From Bacteroidales bacterium (GTDB lineage Bacteria > Bacteroidota > Bacteroidia > Bacteroidales > VadinHA17): a stretch of 14,710 nt of DNA. Positions 1 to 7,730 of the stretch are shown one piece after another (the stretch's first letter is position 1; each line of letters starts with the position of its first letter). The notes beneath the pieces were generated by a model. That model saw only the letters and a list, made by a program, of their open reading frames with translations. It did no database searches and was not told where the DNA came from. Where the stretch lies: the NCBI GenBank assembly GCA_020353115.1, contig CP070687.1, forward strand, positions 107,171 to 121,880. The letters run 5' to 3'. The position numbers were made by a program, and so were the translations under genes.

Positions 1-16
1 GCATTTCAATTACTCT

Positions 17-47
17 TTTGCCGGTGAAATAAATTATATTAATTTTG
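17..47 (+). promoter_or_regulatory. Bacteroidetes-type promoter of the pnt operon
   Basis: TTTG at 17-20 is followed after 19 bp by TAATTTTG at 40-47. This matches the known Bacteroidetes primary sigma factor consensus (TTTG at about -33, TAnnTTTG at about -7) at every defined position and with normal spacing. Transcription would start a few bases after position 47, leaving a leader of only about 15 nt before the ATG at 67. The motif match is seen directly; the start site is inferred. Confidence 0.75.
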
Positions 48-66
48 TCCAAATAAAAATAAGCAT

Positions 67-1179
67 ATGGTTATCGGAATTTTAAAGGAACCGGAAGGTG
101 AGAACCGTGTTGCCCTTTTACCGGAAAATGTTTCTGAATTGGTTGCAATGGGGGTTACTGTTTATGTTGAATCGGATGCGGGCAATTCCTCGTGTGTTGA
201 AAACGAGCAATATGTTGAAGTTGGTGGAAGGATTGATACCAGGGAGAACATACTGGTGAATGCGGATATTTTAATTAAGATAAATCCTCCGGATCCCGGT
301 GAATTGGTGGAAGGCAAAGTTTACATAGCCATCTTCAATCCACTTCATAACAAAGAGCTGGTTGAAGTTGCACGCAGGATGAATATTACTTCCTTCAGTC
401 TTGACATGATAACCCGTTCGACACGGGCCCAGTCGATGGACATTTTATCATCAATGGCTACCATTGCAGGTTACAAGGCAGTTCTTGAAGCAGCAAATAA
501 ACTGCCCAATTTCTTCCCGATGTTTATGACGGCATCCGGGACCATAAGACCGGCTAAAATACTGATCCTGGGAGCCGGTGTTGCAGGATTGCAGGCTATA
601 GCAACGGCCAGAAAGCTTGGGGCTGTGGTTGAGGTATTTGATATCCGGTCTGCTGTCAGGGAAGAGGTGATGAGCCTGGGTGGCCGGTTCATTGAGACCG
701 TCGGTGTACAGGAGGATAGCTCAGCTGGCGGTTATGCTATCGAACAGACAGGAGAAATTATTAAAAGGCAACAGGAACTTATACATGATCATGCCGGGAA
801 GGCAAATGTAATTATCTGTACGGCCCAGGTTCCGGGTAAGAAAGCACCGGTTCTTATCCGCAGGGAAACGGTAGAATCGATGCAACCCGGTTCAGTAATA
901 ATCGATCTCGCTGCATCTACCGGAGGTAATTGCGAATTAACAGTCAACAATAAGACGGTATTTCATAACAGGGTCAGGATTATCGGTAAATCCAATTACC
1001 CGTCACAAATGCCTGTTGATGCGAGTAAAATGTTCGGGAAAAACCTGATGAACTTCCTTAAAGTACTGATTTCCCCTGCAGGAGAGTTGTCGTTTGATTT
1101 GGAGGATGAAATTATCAGCAGTACCTGTATAACGCATGGAGGGAAGATACTGAATGAACGGATCAACGGTTTGATTTAA
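67..1179 (+). CDS. pntAA: NAD(P) transhydrogenase subunit alpha part 1 (NAD(H)-binding domain I)
   Basis: This is the soluble NAD(H)-binding subunit of the proton-translocating nicotinamide nucleotide transhydrogenase. It passes hydride from NADH to NADP+ on PntB. At 370 aa it has the length of the separate alpha-1 subunit of three-polypeptide enzymes (Rhodospirillum, Thermus), not of the longer fused PntA of E. coli. Visible features are the N-terminal alanine dehydrogenase-like start (GILKEPEGENRVALLP), the R-x4-Q-x2-D loop at R117/Q122/D125 with the same spacing as the R. rubrum catalytic loop, the Rossmann glycine motif GAGVAG at 169-174 followed by an acidic end of beta-2 (VEVFDIR), and DLAASTGGNCELT near 280-292. 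The ATG at 67 gives the expected N-terminus and lies just after a strong promoter. It is the first gene of a pntAA-pntAB-pntB operon, 11 bp before pntAB. Confidence 0.96.
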   Translation: MVIGILKEPEGENRVALLPENVSELVAMGVTVYVESDAGNSSCVENEQYVEVGGRIDTRENILVNADILIKINPPDPGELVEGKVYIAIFNPLHNKELVEVARRMNITSFSLDMITRSTRAQSMDILSSMATIAGYKAVLEAANKLPNFFPMFMTASGTIRPAKILILGAGVAGLQAIATARKLGAVVEVFDIRSAVREEVMSLGGRFIETVGVQEDSSAGGYAIEQTGEIIKRQQELIHDHAGKANVIICTAQVPGKKAPVLIRRETVESMQPGSVIIDLAASTGGNCELTVNNKTVFHNRVRIIGKSNYPSQMPVDASKMFGKNLMNFLKVLISPAGELSFDLEDEIISSTCITHGGKILNERINGLI

Positions 1180-1190
1180 ATGGTCGGATA

Positions 1191-1505
1191 ATGGAAAGCA
1201 TAGTTCATTTTTTGTTCAGTCACAGGGAGGTAATATTTATAATCGTATTGTCGGTTTTTCTGGGTATTGAGGTCATATCAAATGTGCCGTCCGTTTTGCA
1301 TACGCCTCTGATGTCGGGTGCTAATGCAATCAGCGGGGTAATCGTTATCGGAGGCATAATCCTGGTGGGGCATTCCGACACAAGTCGTATTTCCCTTAAC
1401 CTGGTTCTTGGGATTCTTGCCATATTGTTCGGCACCCTGAATGTTGCGGGAGGTTTTGTTGTTACAGACCGTATGCTGGAGATGTTTCGCAAAAAGAAGA
1501 AATAA
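1191..1505 (+). CDS. pntAB: NAD(P) transhydrogenase subunit alpha part 2 (membrane domain)
   Basis: This small membrane subunit forms part of the proton channel (domain II) of the transhydrogenase together with the membrane half of PntB. It has 104 aa with about three hydrophobic helices (roughly residues 14-30, 47-61 and 69-91) and a basic tail ending in KKKK. The signature segment VPSVLHTPLMSGANAISG (33-49 region) is typical of the family and carries His37, a candidate proton-relay residue. The gene lies 11 bp after pntAA and 8 bp before pntB, so the three are surely co-transcribed. Antisense reading frames across this region are shadows. Confidence 0.95.
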   Translation: MESIVHFLFSHREVIFIIVLSVFLGIEVISNVPSVLHTPLMSGANAISGVIVIGGIILVGHSDTSRISLNLVLGILAILFGTLNVAGGFVVTDRMLEMFRKKKK

Positions 1506-1513
1506 GATCACCG

Positions 1514-2938
1514 ATGGATGCGTTTCTTTTGGATTATAGTTTGACACGGGGTGAGGTAATTCTAGAATTCGGTTACCTTATTGCTGCCGTCTGTTTTATA
1601 ATTGGTTTAAAGCTTTTAAGCAATCCGGTAAGGGCCCGGAAGGGGAATACGTTTGCTGCCGGTGGAATGTTTCTTGCTGTCATAGTAACAATTGTCTTTC
1701 ATAAGGATAGTACAGGTGCGGGAATCGCCTCAGCAAACAGCATAATAATAGTTGTTACAATTTCCCTCGGGATTATAGCGGGAGGAATCCTTGCCCGCAA
1801 GGTTCGGATGACGGAGATGCCCCAGCTGGTTTCCTTCTTCAATGCAACGGGAGGGGCCGCTTCGGCACTGGTTGCCCTGATCGAATATTCAAATCCTGCC
1901 AATCTCTCCCCGCTGGTTACTCTTTTAAGCCTTGTTATAGGCAGTATTGCATTCAGCGGAAGCATTATCGCATATTTTAAACTTGACGGGAAGGTAGGTG
2001 ATATTTCTTTTTCATTCATGAAATATATAAATAGTCTATTTCTGCTGGTTATCCTTGCCTTTGTTATGATAATGCTCACCGGAGACTACGGTTCGGGTAT
2101 GGATCAAATCCTGGTATATACGCTCCTGTTCATCTCCCTGATATACGGGGTGTTGTTTGTTATACCGATAGGGGGAGCAGATATGCCGGTTGTTATTTCC
2201 CTTCTGAATTCCTTCACCGGTATAGCAGCCGCCCTTGCCGGCTTTATCTACCAGAATCAGGCTATGATTCTCGGTGGCATATTCGTAGGATCTGCCGGTA
2301 CCATCCTTACCGTTCTTATGTGCAGGGCAATGAACCGTTCATTGTTAAATGTCATCATGGGTGCATTTGGAGGCACCGGTCAAAGTGGGGGGAATGAACC
2401 CGGTGCACAGATTAAGGAGATTACAGCAAGTGATGCGGCTGTACTGTTAAGTTATTCCGGGAAAGTAGTTATTGTCCCGGGTTATGGCCTTGCCGTGGCG
2501 CAGGCACAACATGAGTGCCAGGAGATGGTCCGGTTGCTGGAAGAGAAGGGAATAGAAGTACGCTATGCGATTCACCCTGTGGCAGGCAGAATGCCCGGAC
2601 ATATGAATGTTTTGCTTGCTGAAGCCGAAGTTCCCTATGAGAAGCTTGTGGAGATGGATACTATAAATCCGGAATTAAAGAACACCGATGTGGTGGTCGT
2701 TATCGGGGCGAATGATGTAGTTAATCCTGCAGCTGAAGAGGATCCGTCCAGTCCTATATTCGGTATGCCCATTATCAGGGCGCATGAAGCCAGGAACATT
2801 ATAGTAATGAAACGCGGAATGGGATTGGGTTATGCTGCTATAGAAAATAGCCTTTTCTATCATGAAAAGTCACGAATGTTTTTTGGGAATGCCAGGGATT
2901 CGATCAGGAAGCTTATCGTTGAAATAAAGGTTCTTTGA
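1514..2938 (+). CDS. pntB: NAD(P) transhydrogenase subunit beta
   Basis: PntB supplies most of the proton channel and the NADP(H)-binding domain III. The first 285 residues or so are hydrophobic membrane helices, with conserved loops MPQLVSFFNATGG (102-114) and GGADMPVVISLLNSFTG (220-236). Domain III follows, with GYGLAVAQAQ (323-332), HPVAGRMPGHMNVLLAEA (354-371), GANDVVNPAA (398-407) and KRGMGLGYA (433-441), all diagnostic of NADP(H) binding. The length of 474 aa is normal. Asn110 occupies the place where the E. coli beta subunit has its channel histidine (His91); see the findings. It is the last gene of the pnt operon and is followed by a 56-bp convergent gap with no obvious terminator. 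Confidence 0.96.
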   Translation: MDAFLLDYSLTRGEVILEFGYLIAAVCFIIGLKLLSNPVRARKGNTFAAGGMFLAVIVTIVFHKDSTGAGIASANSIIIVVTISLGIIAGGILARKVRMTEMPQLVSFFNATGGAASALVALIEYSNPANLSPLVTLLSLVIGSIAFSGSIIAYFKLDGKVGDISFSFMKYINSLFLLVILAFVMIMLTGDYGSGMDQILVYTLLFISLIYGVLFVIPIGGADMPVVISLLNSFTGIAAALAGFIYQNQAMILGGIFVGSAGTILTVLMCRAMNRSLLNVIMGAFGGTGQSGGNEPGAQIKEITASDAAVLLSYSGKVVIVPGYGLAVAQAQHECQEMVRLLEEKGIEVRYAIHPVAGRMPGHMNVLLAEAEVPYEKLVEMDTINPELKNTDVVVVIGANDVVNPAAEEDPSSPIFGMPIIRAHEARNIIVMKRGMGLGYAAIENSLFYHEKSRMFFGNARDSIRKLIVEIKVL

Positions 2939-2994
2939 TTCCAGAAACAGAATTGCCGGTCCGGTATTGCATCTGCTCCAGATCCCTCACTCCC

Positions 2995-4413
2995 TTATCC
3001 CTCTTTATAGCCAAATACCTTCCTGGTTTTAATGAAGGTTGAAACATATTTTGGGACCATGCGCTCCCATTCCTTGTCTCCTTTTTTAAGCATTTCAAGA
3101 ACCCGGTGGGAAAAAATATGAAGCCGTTCTACTTTTACATCTTCAATATCTATGATTTTCCTGTTTTCGATAAGATAACGGTAAATATGTTTCAGATCGG
3201 GCGGGAGGGGAAGGTTTTTTGATGTCAGCAGTTCATCGGAATTATCCCTTTTAGCTGGATATACGTACAATTTCATATTGTCGGTGAAAAGTTTTCCAAA
3301 AGCTTCAAGTATGCCACCTTTCAGATGGTTATAATATTTCTTGTCGAGTACCTTAAGCAGTGTCGGAACGCCAATGATTACCCTGAGATTTTTTATCGTA
3401 AAGCGGGTGAAATAGGAGACGAGTTTGTAATATTCGCTAAGGTTTGAAACCATAACATTCTGTCCCATTCCGTTCAATAAATCAACTCGGTCAAGGAAAT
3501 CTCTCTCGTCAAAAGAACCTTCCGACAACAGGTTCTTCAAAGTGATTTCGCAAAGGGAGAGGGTATTGAACTTATCATAATCCTTGTCTTTTTTGAAGAT
3601 GCTGAAACTGGATTTCAGCATATCAAAACCGACATATGTTATTGGTCTGAAACTTCCCCTGAATGCCAGGATATTTTTTTTGTACAGCATATCGGCTGGT
3701 TCCTGGACATTACCGTTACGGTCAAACATGATGGCATTTGTCATTCCATTGCTCACAAGCTGAACGGCTAGCAACCGGTTATCGACATACTTCAGTTGAG
3801 GCCCGGTCATTCTTATCATTGTAATTTCGATCCGGTCCGTGGACAGATAATCCGTAAGGGATTTAAGGAAGGTATTTGGCTGATCATGGTAATGAAAACA
3901 GGCATAAATAAGGTTAACACCCAGGGCTCCGAGGGTATATTGTTGCAGCAGGCTATCATTCTCGAGAAGTCTTACATGCAGAACCACGTCATTGGGTGTG
4001 GAATCCGGTGCCAGTTGAAAACGGACTCCCAGCCAGCCCTGGGGATCATTATCTTTGTTGAAATTCAGTGTTTCTACCGTATTGGCAAAAACGAAGAAAT
4101 TTGTATCCCTGTGTCTATCTTCATCCAGCACCAGGTTCAGTTCATCAAATTCTTTATCAAGCATTTTCATCAGCCGGTTTTCGGATACATATCTTCCGGG
4201 TTTATTCTCATTATATATTGTATCGCTGAATGTTTTGTCGTATGCGGAGATTGATTTTGCTACCGTTCCTGAAGCTCCGCCTGCCTGAAAAAATGCCCTG
4301 GCAACCTCCTGGCCACCGCCGATCTCTGCAAGGGTGCCATATATGGATTGGTTCAGGTTCAGCCGCAGGGCCTTTCGTTTGATGCTGAATATTTCCCTCT
4401 CCGATTTTTCCAT
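2995..4413 (-). CDS. Conserved protein of unknown function (472 aa)
   Basis: The function is not recognised. It has 472 aa, is predicted soluble and has no signal peptide or membrane helix. The N-terminal half carries a conserved-looking block: NQSIYGTLAEIGGGQEVAR (about 20-38), then FFQAGGASGTVAKSISAYDK (about 42-61) and the pair SDTIYN (about 64-69). I recall this block from a family widespread in Bacteroidota whose members are sometimes given misleading names (TonB-dependent receptor, nicotinate-nucleotide adenylyltransferase); neither name fits this sequence, which has no beta-barrel or export features and no HxGH nucleotidyltransferase motif. The rest is a mixed alpha/beta sequence rich in Lys, Asp and Leu. 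The ATG at 4413 fits the start of the conserved block. It ends convergently with pntB and may be co-transcribed with, or independent of, the exonuclease gene upstream (227-bp gap). Confidence 0.85.
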   Translation of the reverse strand: MEKSEREIFSIKRKALRLNLNQSIYGTLAEIGGGQEVARAFFQAGGASGTVAKSISAYDKTFSDTIYNENKPGRYVSENRLMKMLDKEFDELNLVLDEDRHRDTNFFVFANTVETLNFNKDNDPQGWLGVRFQLAPDSTPNDVVLHVRLLENDSLLQQYTLGALGVNLIYACFHYHDQPNTFLKSLTDYLSTDRIEITMIRMTGPQLKYVDNRLLAVQLVSNGMTNAIMFDRNGNVQEPADMLYKKNILAFRGSFRPITYVGFDMLKSSFSIFKKDKDYDKFNTLSLCEITLKNLLSEGSFDERDFLDRVDLLNGMGQNVMVSNLSEYYKLVSYFTRFTIKNLRVIIGVPTLLKVLDKKYYNHLKGGILEAFGKLFTDNMKLYVYPAKRDNSDELLTSKNLPLPPDLKHIYRYLIENRKIIDIEDVKVERLHIFSHRVLEMLKKGDKEWERMVPKYVSTFIKTRKVFGYKEG

Positions 4414-4506
4414 TTTTCAACGTTTCCTATTCTTGATAATTTTGAAGCAACTGTATTACGAAGTTAATATTTTACGAGGAATCCATTATCTTTCAATCCT
4501 TCCTTC

Positions 4507-4630
4507 CGGGGAACGGTCAACGGGGTGACATCCTGACTGGGCCGCCGCTAGCCGTCAGGATTTGTTCCCATATAACGATCCGTCAACGGGACTGTCAGGC
4601 TTCCCGGTGAGCCATTGATTGAAACCGTTC
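4507..4630. repeat. Intergenic block of inverted and direct repeats
   Basis: The gap between the exonuclease gene and the 472-aa gene contains a GC-rich block with several pairing segments. TCCTGAC (4531-4537) pairs perfectly with GTCAGGA (4554-4560). A 9-position stem with one mismatch joins 4583-4591 to 4602-4610. GTCA (4516-4519) pairs with TGAC (4526-4529). GAACGGT (4511-4517) pairs with ACCGTTC (4624-4630), enclosing the rest. GTCAACGGG occurs twice, at 4516-4524 and 4582-4590. It could be a terminator for the exonuclease gene, a structured leader for the 472-aa gene, or a degenerate repeat element. No open reading frame here is convincing. Confidence 0.55.
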
Positions 4631-4640
4631 GGGGATTTGA

Positions 4641-5999
4641 TTAAAACGGGAGGATTTTTTCCACCCTGTTCCTTTTCAGGTATCCTTTAATGATATACTG
4701 TATATCTCGATTATCCTGATGAGTTTTAATACAATCGTGGAATGGATCCGTTCCAAAACCGATCTCGTTGATATCGGCATACCCATATCCGATAAATTTC
4801 CCATTTTCTATTTTCACCACGGACCGTTCATTTTCATTTCTTCCGGCATCTATTATAAAGAAATTCCTGTGAAGATATTCGAATGATTCGACAGCAGAAC
4901 GGGCCCGTTTATTATAATCGGCCGGAGATTCAGTCCCTGTGCAGGCTCCGTGGCATATTCCGATCTGATGATGAAAACAGGCTCCCTGACTTTCATATAG
5001 TCCGCAGAATTTCTGACAGAGCTGGAATTTTTCCATCAAAAGGGACATATGCTTTTTTGCCATTTCAAGGGATGAAAAGCATGTAAGCGGGGTTTCACAA
5101 CTCGTATTCTTTTCAATAGAAAAACAGGTATATCCTCCTTCATTCAGGCGGGAATATATGCCGTAATAAAAGGAAGTTCTGCGTTGTGACCGGTTATAGA
5201 GAGGTTTGATTTTTTTTATTTCATACGATTCGATGATCAGGGCAATCAATTCGCTTCCGGTGATTTCATATCCGATATCTGCTATCTTTTCCTTCATTTC
5301 CATCGCCCTTTTGGAAGAATTATTTTTCAGGTGGGTTAATACCCGTTGGCGTATATTCCTGCTCTTCCCAATATATATTATTTCCCCGTTCTCATCATAG
5401 AAGTAATAGATCCCTGTTTCTTCAGAAAGATCTTCGATCACACGGGTATCGAGTACGGGGTTGATCCCGGGAAATCCATTATTAGTTATCAGGGAACAGG
5501 TATCCCTGTTCAGGGAGAGGAGCAACTTGAATAAAGCGGCTGTCGCACGGGCATCACCTGCAGCACGATGCCGGGTTTCAATCCGGATATTTAATTCATT
5601 GCAAAGGTTTCCCAAGCTGTATGACCGTAGACCCGGCATAATCTTACGACATAATTTCACCGTACAAAGCACTTTTCGTTTGAAATTGAATCCGAGGCTT
5701 TTGAATTCCTGCCGGATAAACTGGTAATCAAAATTTGCATTATGTGCTACAAATATTTTACCTTCTGTAAGTTCTACAATTTCCCTTGCCACCTCATAGA
5801 ATTTCGGAGCATCAACCACCATATCATTCGTTATGCCGGTAAGTGCTGTTATGAAATACGGGATACTGCGTTCCGGATTAATCAATGTAGTGAACTCATC
5901 TGTGATCTTTTCACCATCATGAACGTAAACAGCAATCTCGGTAATCCTGTCATACTGATAACTGCCCCCCGTTGTTTCTATATCAACGATTGTATACAA
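4641..5999 (-). CDS. DEDDh 3'-5' exonuclease fused to GIY-YIG nuclease with UvrC-like cysteine motif
   Basis: This is a 452-aa fusion of two nuclease modules. Residues 1-165 form a DnaQ/Pol III epsilon-type exonuclease with all DEDDh residues visible: D6 and E8 (VDIETTGG), D91 (HNANFDY), H144 and D149 (RHRAAGDA). Residues 195-275 form a GIY-YIG endonuclease domain (GIYYF, YIG at 209-211, R217, E257, N269) like the N-terminal, 3'-incising half of UvrC or Cho. A cysteine group follows (C328, C332, C341, C349, C353), with the C-x7-C-x3-C spacing of the UvrC region known to bind an iron-sulfur cluster in E. coli. The C-terminal UvrC endonuclease V-like and HhH domains are absent. A role in DNA repair or damage processing is likely but inferred. 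The start is TTG at 5999: it places the canonical MYxIVDIETTGG at the N-terminus, and an in-frame stop lies just upstream. Confidence 0.88.
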   Translation of the reverse strand: MYTIVDIETTGGSYQYDRITEIAVYVHDGEKITDEFTTLINPERSIPYFITALTGITNDMVVDAPKFYEVAREIVELTEGKIFVAHNANFDYQFIRQEFKSLGFNFKRKVLCTVKLCRKIMPGLRSYSLGNLCNELNIRIETRHRAAGDARATAALFKLLLSLNRDTCSLITNNGFPGINPVLDTRVIEDLSEETGIYYFYDENGEIIYIGKSRNIRQRVLTHLKNNSSKRAMEMKEKIADIGYEITGSELIALIIESYEIKKIKPLYNRSQRRTSFYYGIYSRLNEGGYTCFSIEKNTSCETPLTCFSSLEMAKKHMSLLMEKFQLCQKFCGLYESQGACFHHQIGICHGACTGTESPADYNKRARSAVESFEYLHRNFFIIDAGRNENERSVVKIENGKFIGYGYADINEIGFGTDPFHDCIKTHQDNRDIQYIIKGYLKRNRVEKILPF

Positions 6000-6105
6000 T
6001 ACGCAGAAAGATTTGATTTTTTACATACTAAAATAATGCTTGAAATTTATTTATCATATTGGAATACCTTAATTTTAGAGAATAATTTCAGAAAGTCTCG
6101 GTGGA

Positions 6106-6942
6106 ATGAGCGAATGCTATCTTTCGAAATATTTGCATAACCAGGAGGTGAAAGATACCCGGTTCTTCGATGCAGACCTGATCTTCAGGGGGGAATCGTT
6201 ATATGAGTTATTCAGGATAATTAAAAAAATACCCTTATTCTGGGAAGATCATATTTCCAGGTTATACCTGACCTCTCAAATTACCGGATTAAAGATATGG
6301 CTGGATGAGGAAACCATAAAAAATCAGGTTTCGGATCTTATCCGGATTAACTCGGTTGCCGAGGGGAATATTAAACTGGTTTTCAATTTCCGGAAAAGCG
6401 GATTGAGAACACGGAAGAATTTCCTTATCTATTTTGTCGAACCGGTTTATCCCACGCCAAACCAGTACCTTCAGGGTGTAAACGGTATATTGTACCAGGC
6501 AAGCCGCATTAATCCTACGGCAAAGGTTATTAACCAGAACCTTAGAATTGCAGTATACAAAAAATTAATTGAGAAGGGTGCGTATGAAGCCCTGCTGGTT
6601 GACAGAAAAGGAGAAATCACGGAAGGAAGCCGGTCCAATATATTCATGATAAGGGATGGTCATGTATTTACCGCTCCGGACCCGGTAGTTCTTCCGGGGA
6701 TTGCCCGAAAACATGTTCTGAGTATATGCAGGAGTCGCAACATCCCGTTATCGTTTGAAAAGATCAAAAGGTCGGATCTTGAAGTGATGGATGCGGTTTT
6801 TATGACAGGTACTTCACCTCGTGTACTGCCTTTTTCGCGGATCGAAGAGTTCAGATTCAATCCCGCAGATCCGGTTTTAATGAATATAATCGATGGTTAT
6901 GATGAAAAGATCCATACGTATATAGCGGGTAGCCATGTGTAA
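6106..6942 (+). CDS. PLP-dependent class IV aminotransferase / aminodeoxychorismate lyase-like protein
   Basis: This 278-aa fold-type IV PLP enzyme belongs to the family of branched-chain aminotransferase (IlvE), D-amino acid aminotransferase and 4-amino-4-deoxychorismate lyase (PabC). Visible landmarks are HISRLY (49-54, the usual HxxRL substrate arginine), the likely Schiff-base lysine K140 in TAKVINQNLR, the PLP-binding segment ITEGSRSNIF with E173 (171-180), LPGIA (196-200) and the phosphate-binding TGTSPRV (234-240). The length fits all three activities, and the sequence alone does not separate them; no pabA/pabB or ilv gene is nearby. The ATG at 6106 is the first in frame. It is divergent from the exonuclease gene (106-bp gap). 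The next plus-strand gene begins 71 bp downstream. Confidence 0.88.
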   Translation: MSECYLSKYLHNQEVKDTRFFDADLIFRGESLYELFRIIKKIPLFWEDHISRLYLTSQITGLKIWLDEETIKNQVSDLIRINSVAEGNIKLVFNFRKSGLRTRKNFLIYFVEPVYPTPNQYLQGVNGILYQASRINPTAKVINQNLRIAVYKKLIEKGAYEALLVDRKGEITEGSRSNIFMIRDGHVFTAPDPVVLPGIARKHVLSICRSRNIPLSFEKIKRSDLEVMDAVFMTGTSPRVLPFSRIEEFRFNPADPVLMNIIDGYDEKIHTYIAGSHV

Positions 6943-7013
6943 TATTTTTTATACCTTTAGTGGCCGTTTAAGAAGCCGCAGTATGGACGTGTTCGGGAAA
7001 GTAGGTAACAAAT

Positions 7014-7313
7014 GTGATTTTTATGGCCAGTATTCGTTGGTTGAAAAAGGAAATTAACCGGTTGACATTTGAACTGGTTTCGGATTGCTTCAGTTATATG
7101 CATGCACATCCCGATACGCATAAGAATGAAGTCCAGAAGATCATGAATGATGCCATTGCCCTGAGGAATGATATGATAGCAAAAATAAATCAATCACATA
7201 CAAAAGATAATCCCGGATTTTCAAAAGTAGCTGCCCGCGGAATTCTGACCGAGTTTTATAAAGGAATTGACAAGGGATTTGTTCTGCTGAGTAAACTTTC
7301 GAAAAAGAAATAA
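7014..7313 (+). CDS. Small conserved protein of unknown function (99 aa)
   Basis: No domain is recognised. The product is a small, basic, mostly helical soluble protein with no signal peptide or membrane segment. It resembles small proteins I recall from Bacteroidales genomes of the pattern (K/R)LKK(D/E)IN.LTFE.(I/V)SDCF, but I cannot name a family. The open frame begins with GTG at 7014; an in-frame ATG at 7023 (MASIRWLKKEINRL) is an equally plausible start and looks more like a natural N-terminus. A weak purine-rich stretch (GTAGGT, 7001-7006) sits 7 bp before the GTG. The gene lies 71 bp after the aminotransferase and 132 bp before the acylphosphatase on the same strand. Confidence 0.75.
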   Translation: MIFMASIRWLKKEINRLTFELVSDCFSYMHAHPDTHKNEVQKIMNDAIALRNDMIAKINQSHTKDNPGFSKVAARGILTEFYKGIDKGFVLLSKLSKKK

Positions 7314-7342
7314 AGGCGTAACGAATTTTTAAGGAACCGGTA

Positions 7343-7374
7343 TTGAACAAAGAATTCCAAAACCATTAGTTTTC
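7343..7374 (+). promoter_or_regulatory. Possible Bacteroidetes-type promoter before the acylphosphatase gene
   Basis: TTG (7343-7345) and TAGTTTTC (7367-7374) are separated by 21 bp. The second box matches TAnnTTTG except for its last base, and the spacing is within the Bacteroidetes range. The predicted leader would be about 65 nt. The match is imperfect and in AT-rich DNA, so this is only a candidate. Confidence 0.25.
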
Positions 7375-7445
7375 TATGCTGGTATTATCAATCAATTTTC
7401 CTCCTGATATTCCAATAATGAAATTGTCCGGGTATTTTTAACCTC

Positions 7446-7730
7446 ATGAATTCAGCCAGCATGGTTGTAAGTAACCAGATAATAATCAGGGGAAGGGTTC
7501 AGAATGTAGGTTTCCGCTATTTCGCATTTAAGACGGCACGAATGCTGAATCTGAAGGGCTATGTAAAAAATGAAATGGATGGTTCCGTTTATATTGAGGC
7601 GGAGGGAAATGAAACCGACATGGAGAAATTTATCGGAGCTCTTAGGAAAGGACCTTCCTGGGCCAGGATTGAGAAGATATATGTATCACCTATTCCTTCA
7701 CAAGGATTTACGGATTTTCTGGTGAAGTAG
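7446..7730 (+). CDS. acyP: Acylphosphatase
   Basis: This is a small cytosolic enzyme that hydrolyses acyl phosphates such as acetyl phosphate or 1,3-bisphosphoglycerate. The 94-aa product has the full acylphosphatase signature: IIIRGRVQNVGFRYFA, with the phosphate-binding loop and catalytic Arg24, and GYVKNEMDGSVYIEAEG, with catalytic Asn42. The loop reads GRVQNVGFR where most members have GRVQGVGFR, a tolerated change. Family length is usually 90-98 aa, so the gene is complete. The start is ATG at 7446; an in-frame ATG at 7461 (MVVSNQ) is an alternative that would remove five poorly conserved residues. Its TAG stop directly abuts the stop codon of the convergent amrB gene. Confidence 0.95.
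   Translation: MNSASMVVSNQIIIRGRVQNVGFRYFAFKTARMLNLKGYVKNEMDGSVYIEAEGNETDMEKFIGALRKGPSWARIEKIYVSPIPSQGFTDFLVK

Noticed and set aside
2939..2994. CCGGTCCGG in the convergent gap as a terminator
   Set aside because: The 9-bp near-palindrome cannot form a useful stem and has no T-run; no terminator is called between pntB and the 472-aa gene.
3796..4254. 152-aa plus-strand open frame inside the 472-aa minus-strand gene
   Set aside because: It is antisense to a gene with a clear conserved block, its composition is unlike a natural protein, and it lacks domain features.
5742..6140. 132-aa plus-strand open frame reaching into the aminotransferase start
   Set aside because: Most of it is antisense to the DEDDh exonuclease domain, and the part beyond is the wrong frame of the aminotransferase gene.
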